A DNA stretch of 8,330 nt from Methanobacteriota archaeon (lineage in GTDB: Archaea; Thermoplasmatota; Poseidoniia; Poseidoniales; Thalassarchaeaceae), in the NCBI GenBank assembly GCA_002697105.1, contig NZTS01000014.1:32565-40894 (forward strand). Direction: 5' to 3'. A program made the position numbers and the translations under genes. Shown piece by piece: positions 8,101 through 8,330 of this stretch. Numbering within the stretch: the first letter of the stretch is position 1; each line of letters opens with the position of its first letter. The notes under the pieces are model-generated. The model searched no databases. It had not been told where the DNA came from and worked only from the letters and a program-made list of their open reading frames with translations.

Positions 8101-8330
8101 AATCTACTTTCTAAGGGTCTTGCTAGAGACATTATTCGCCGAATTCAATCTAAAAGAAAAGATCTCGACTTAGAAGTTGATACTACAATTTCTCTTGAGG
8201 TTTGGTTACCTGAAAACGCTCCCGAATTATCTGAAATTGATAGTAAACATGTTAGTTCAGAGGTACGTGCATCATCTTCCAAATTCCATCGTATGAAAAG
8301 TGAAGATATCAGTGAATTAGATAGTTCCTT
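5140..8330 (+). CDS. ileS: Isoleucyl-tRNA synthetase with GIHH signature motif, C-terminus cut by window edge
   Basis: The frame is open for 1063 codons from the ATG at 5140 to the right edge. The enzyme charges tRNA-Ile with isoleucine in the cytosol. Visible in order are the class I nucleotide-binding signature in GPPTANGRPGIHHV (GIHH, residues 56-59, in place of HIGH); GGWDTHGLPVE; the CP1 editing domain with WTTTPWTLPGN (223-233) and VVHTAVMYGEDDY (D343 probably the editing aspartate); CWFDSG; the KMSKS loop (617-621); and the anticodon-binding domain with NWYVRRSRRRLW (746-757). The long C-terminal extension points to the type 2, archaeal/eukaryotic-like IleRS, usually about 1030-1080 residues, so only a short tail is probably missing. 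No Shine-Dalgarno sequence precedes the start. The only upstream in-frame alternative before a stop at 5089 is a TTG at 5110. The text around residues 9-30 (DLDPVSLEESVMRLWSDEE) is the normal IleRS beginning, which supports 5140. Confidence 0.97.
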   Translation, partial: MPAPKPVGDLDPVSLEESVMRLWSDEETFQQSIESRRGNTPFIFLEGPPTANGRPGIHHVVARTYKDLVCRWKAMEGHFVERKGGWDTHGLPVEIEVQKRLDLMSNEAIEEFGIAEFNEECRKSVWTYEEAWREMTERMAFWVDLDQPYVTLDNNFVESCWWALKQMFDKGLLYRGHKVLPYCPQTGTSYSSHEVALGYKEVEEPSVYVKFRLENSNSSILAWTTTPWTLPGNVGLAVGPEVSYVKVRVLEEPSSWEGFGGALIGEELILAKDLMKEVLRHHVEVIEEFPGSELIGLSYAPLFPEAVDGTESSSAWTVLGADWVTTTDGTGVVHTAVMYGEDDYNLGMEVGLPAQHTVDMDGRFVTGTHPRLDSRYVKDCDEEIMEILSESNLLYREKSYSHDYPHCWRTDHPLLYYAMDSWFVRMTAVKDRLLEFNDQVEWAPDWVGEGRFGEWLRNVKDWAISRERYWGTPLPVWRSASGDMKCVGSISELQVEVDKARAAGIDNPECPDDVDLHRPIVDQFVLVSENGEPMNREPFVMDCWFDSGCASFAQWHHPFDNPETFENNFPIDYICEGVDQTRGWFYTLLAVSTTVFDSLCYKRCLSLGLILDAEGKKMSKSRGNIVDPWDHFNREGADATRWYMVTAGAPWNPLKFDPNGVRETYGKMFLTLWNCYRFHADYAALDGFDPDDSTKSIPIQDRTPLDRWILSRLSNISHSYHQQFEDWNFHKACRDLEEFVVNDLSNWYVRRSRRRLWDENESSDKRACQLTLHEVLTVLCRLMAPVAPYMSDVIHRNLCGGESVHLADWPMLSAESNVGDDILPPIDMMVEAKMEMVRTLAEAGRRIRIEASRRQRLPCQSGWIVGGPDISEFHEILADELNVELLETEKDLDRFQRVELAPNRKALGKKCRQDLPSVLKELDSVDPESFLLEIEAGLGALAGYEIIAEDIEIRRVEKEGFAASTVSIDGPEGPIDVSLVLDLALTENLLSKGLARDIIRRIQSKRKDLDLEVDTTISLEVWLPENAPELSEIDSKHVSSEVRASSSKFHRMKSEDISELDSS

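Noticed and set aside
7679..8132. Two overlapping minus-strand frames of 127 and 124 codons
   Set aside because: Both are antisense to the C-terminal part of ileS, whose frame is continuous and family-like. The Leu/Ser-rich translations are typical of antisense shadows.

Overview
The window is densely coding. Four genes run leftward on the minus strand (5141 down to the left edge) and one long gene runs rightward on the plus strand from 5140 to the right edge. The only non-coding gaps are 39, 11 and 91 bases. I see no rRNA, tRNA, CRISPR array or mobile element.

The DNA is AT-rich by eye. The gene content suggests an uncultured planktonic microbe, and I favour a marine archaeon of the Poseidoniales (Marine Group II) type. 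The reasons are a stand-alone aconitase X, which in archaea is linked to isoprenoid synthesis, the style of the IleRS, and very tight packing with weak ribosome-binding sites. No single feature proves this, and a bacterium from an AT-rich marine lineage is not excluded.

In the order of minus-strand transcription the genes are: (1) 5141-4383, a membrane protein with an Atx1-like heavy-metal-binding domain fused to a DUF4396 domain; (2) 4291-2585, glutamine-dependent NAD+ synthetase (nadE); (3) 2573-843, a single-chain aconitase X with catalytic and swivel domains fused, a candidate phosphomevalonate dehydratase or hydroxyproline dehydratase; (4) 803 to beyond the left edge, an extended SDR sugar-nucleotide epimerase/dehydratase that lacks its C-terminus here. 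Genes 2 and 3 are close enough for translational coupling. Gene 1 is separated from gene 2 by a 91-base AT-rich gap with an inverted repeat, where a promoter could sit.

On the plus strand, ileS (isoleucyl-tRNA synthetase) starts at 5140 on the same CATG that gives gene 1 its first possible start. It stays open for 1063 codons to the right edge. Its class I signature is GIHH instead of HIGH, a swap reported in mupirocin-hyper-resistant type 2 IleRS enzymes.

The genes serve different housekeeping tasks: metal handling, NAD synthesis, possible isoprenoid synthesis, sugar-nucleotide chemistry and translation. They do not form one obvious pathway. I do not see a clear undescribed multi-gene system. 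The least described elements are the HMA-DUF4396 fusion and the aconitase X domain order.
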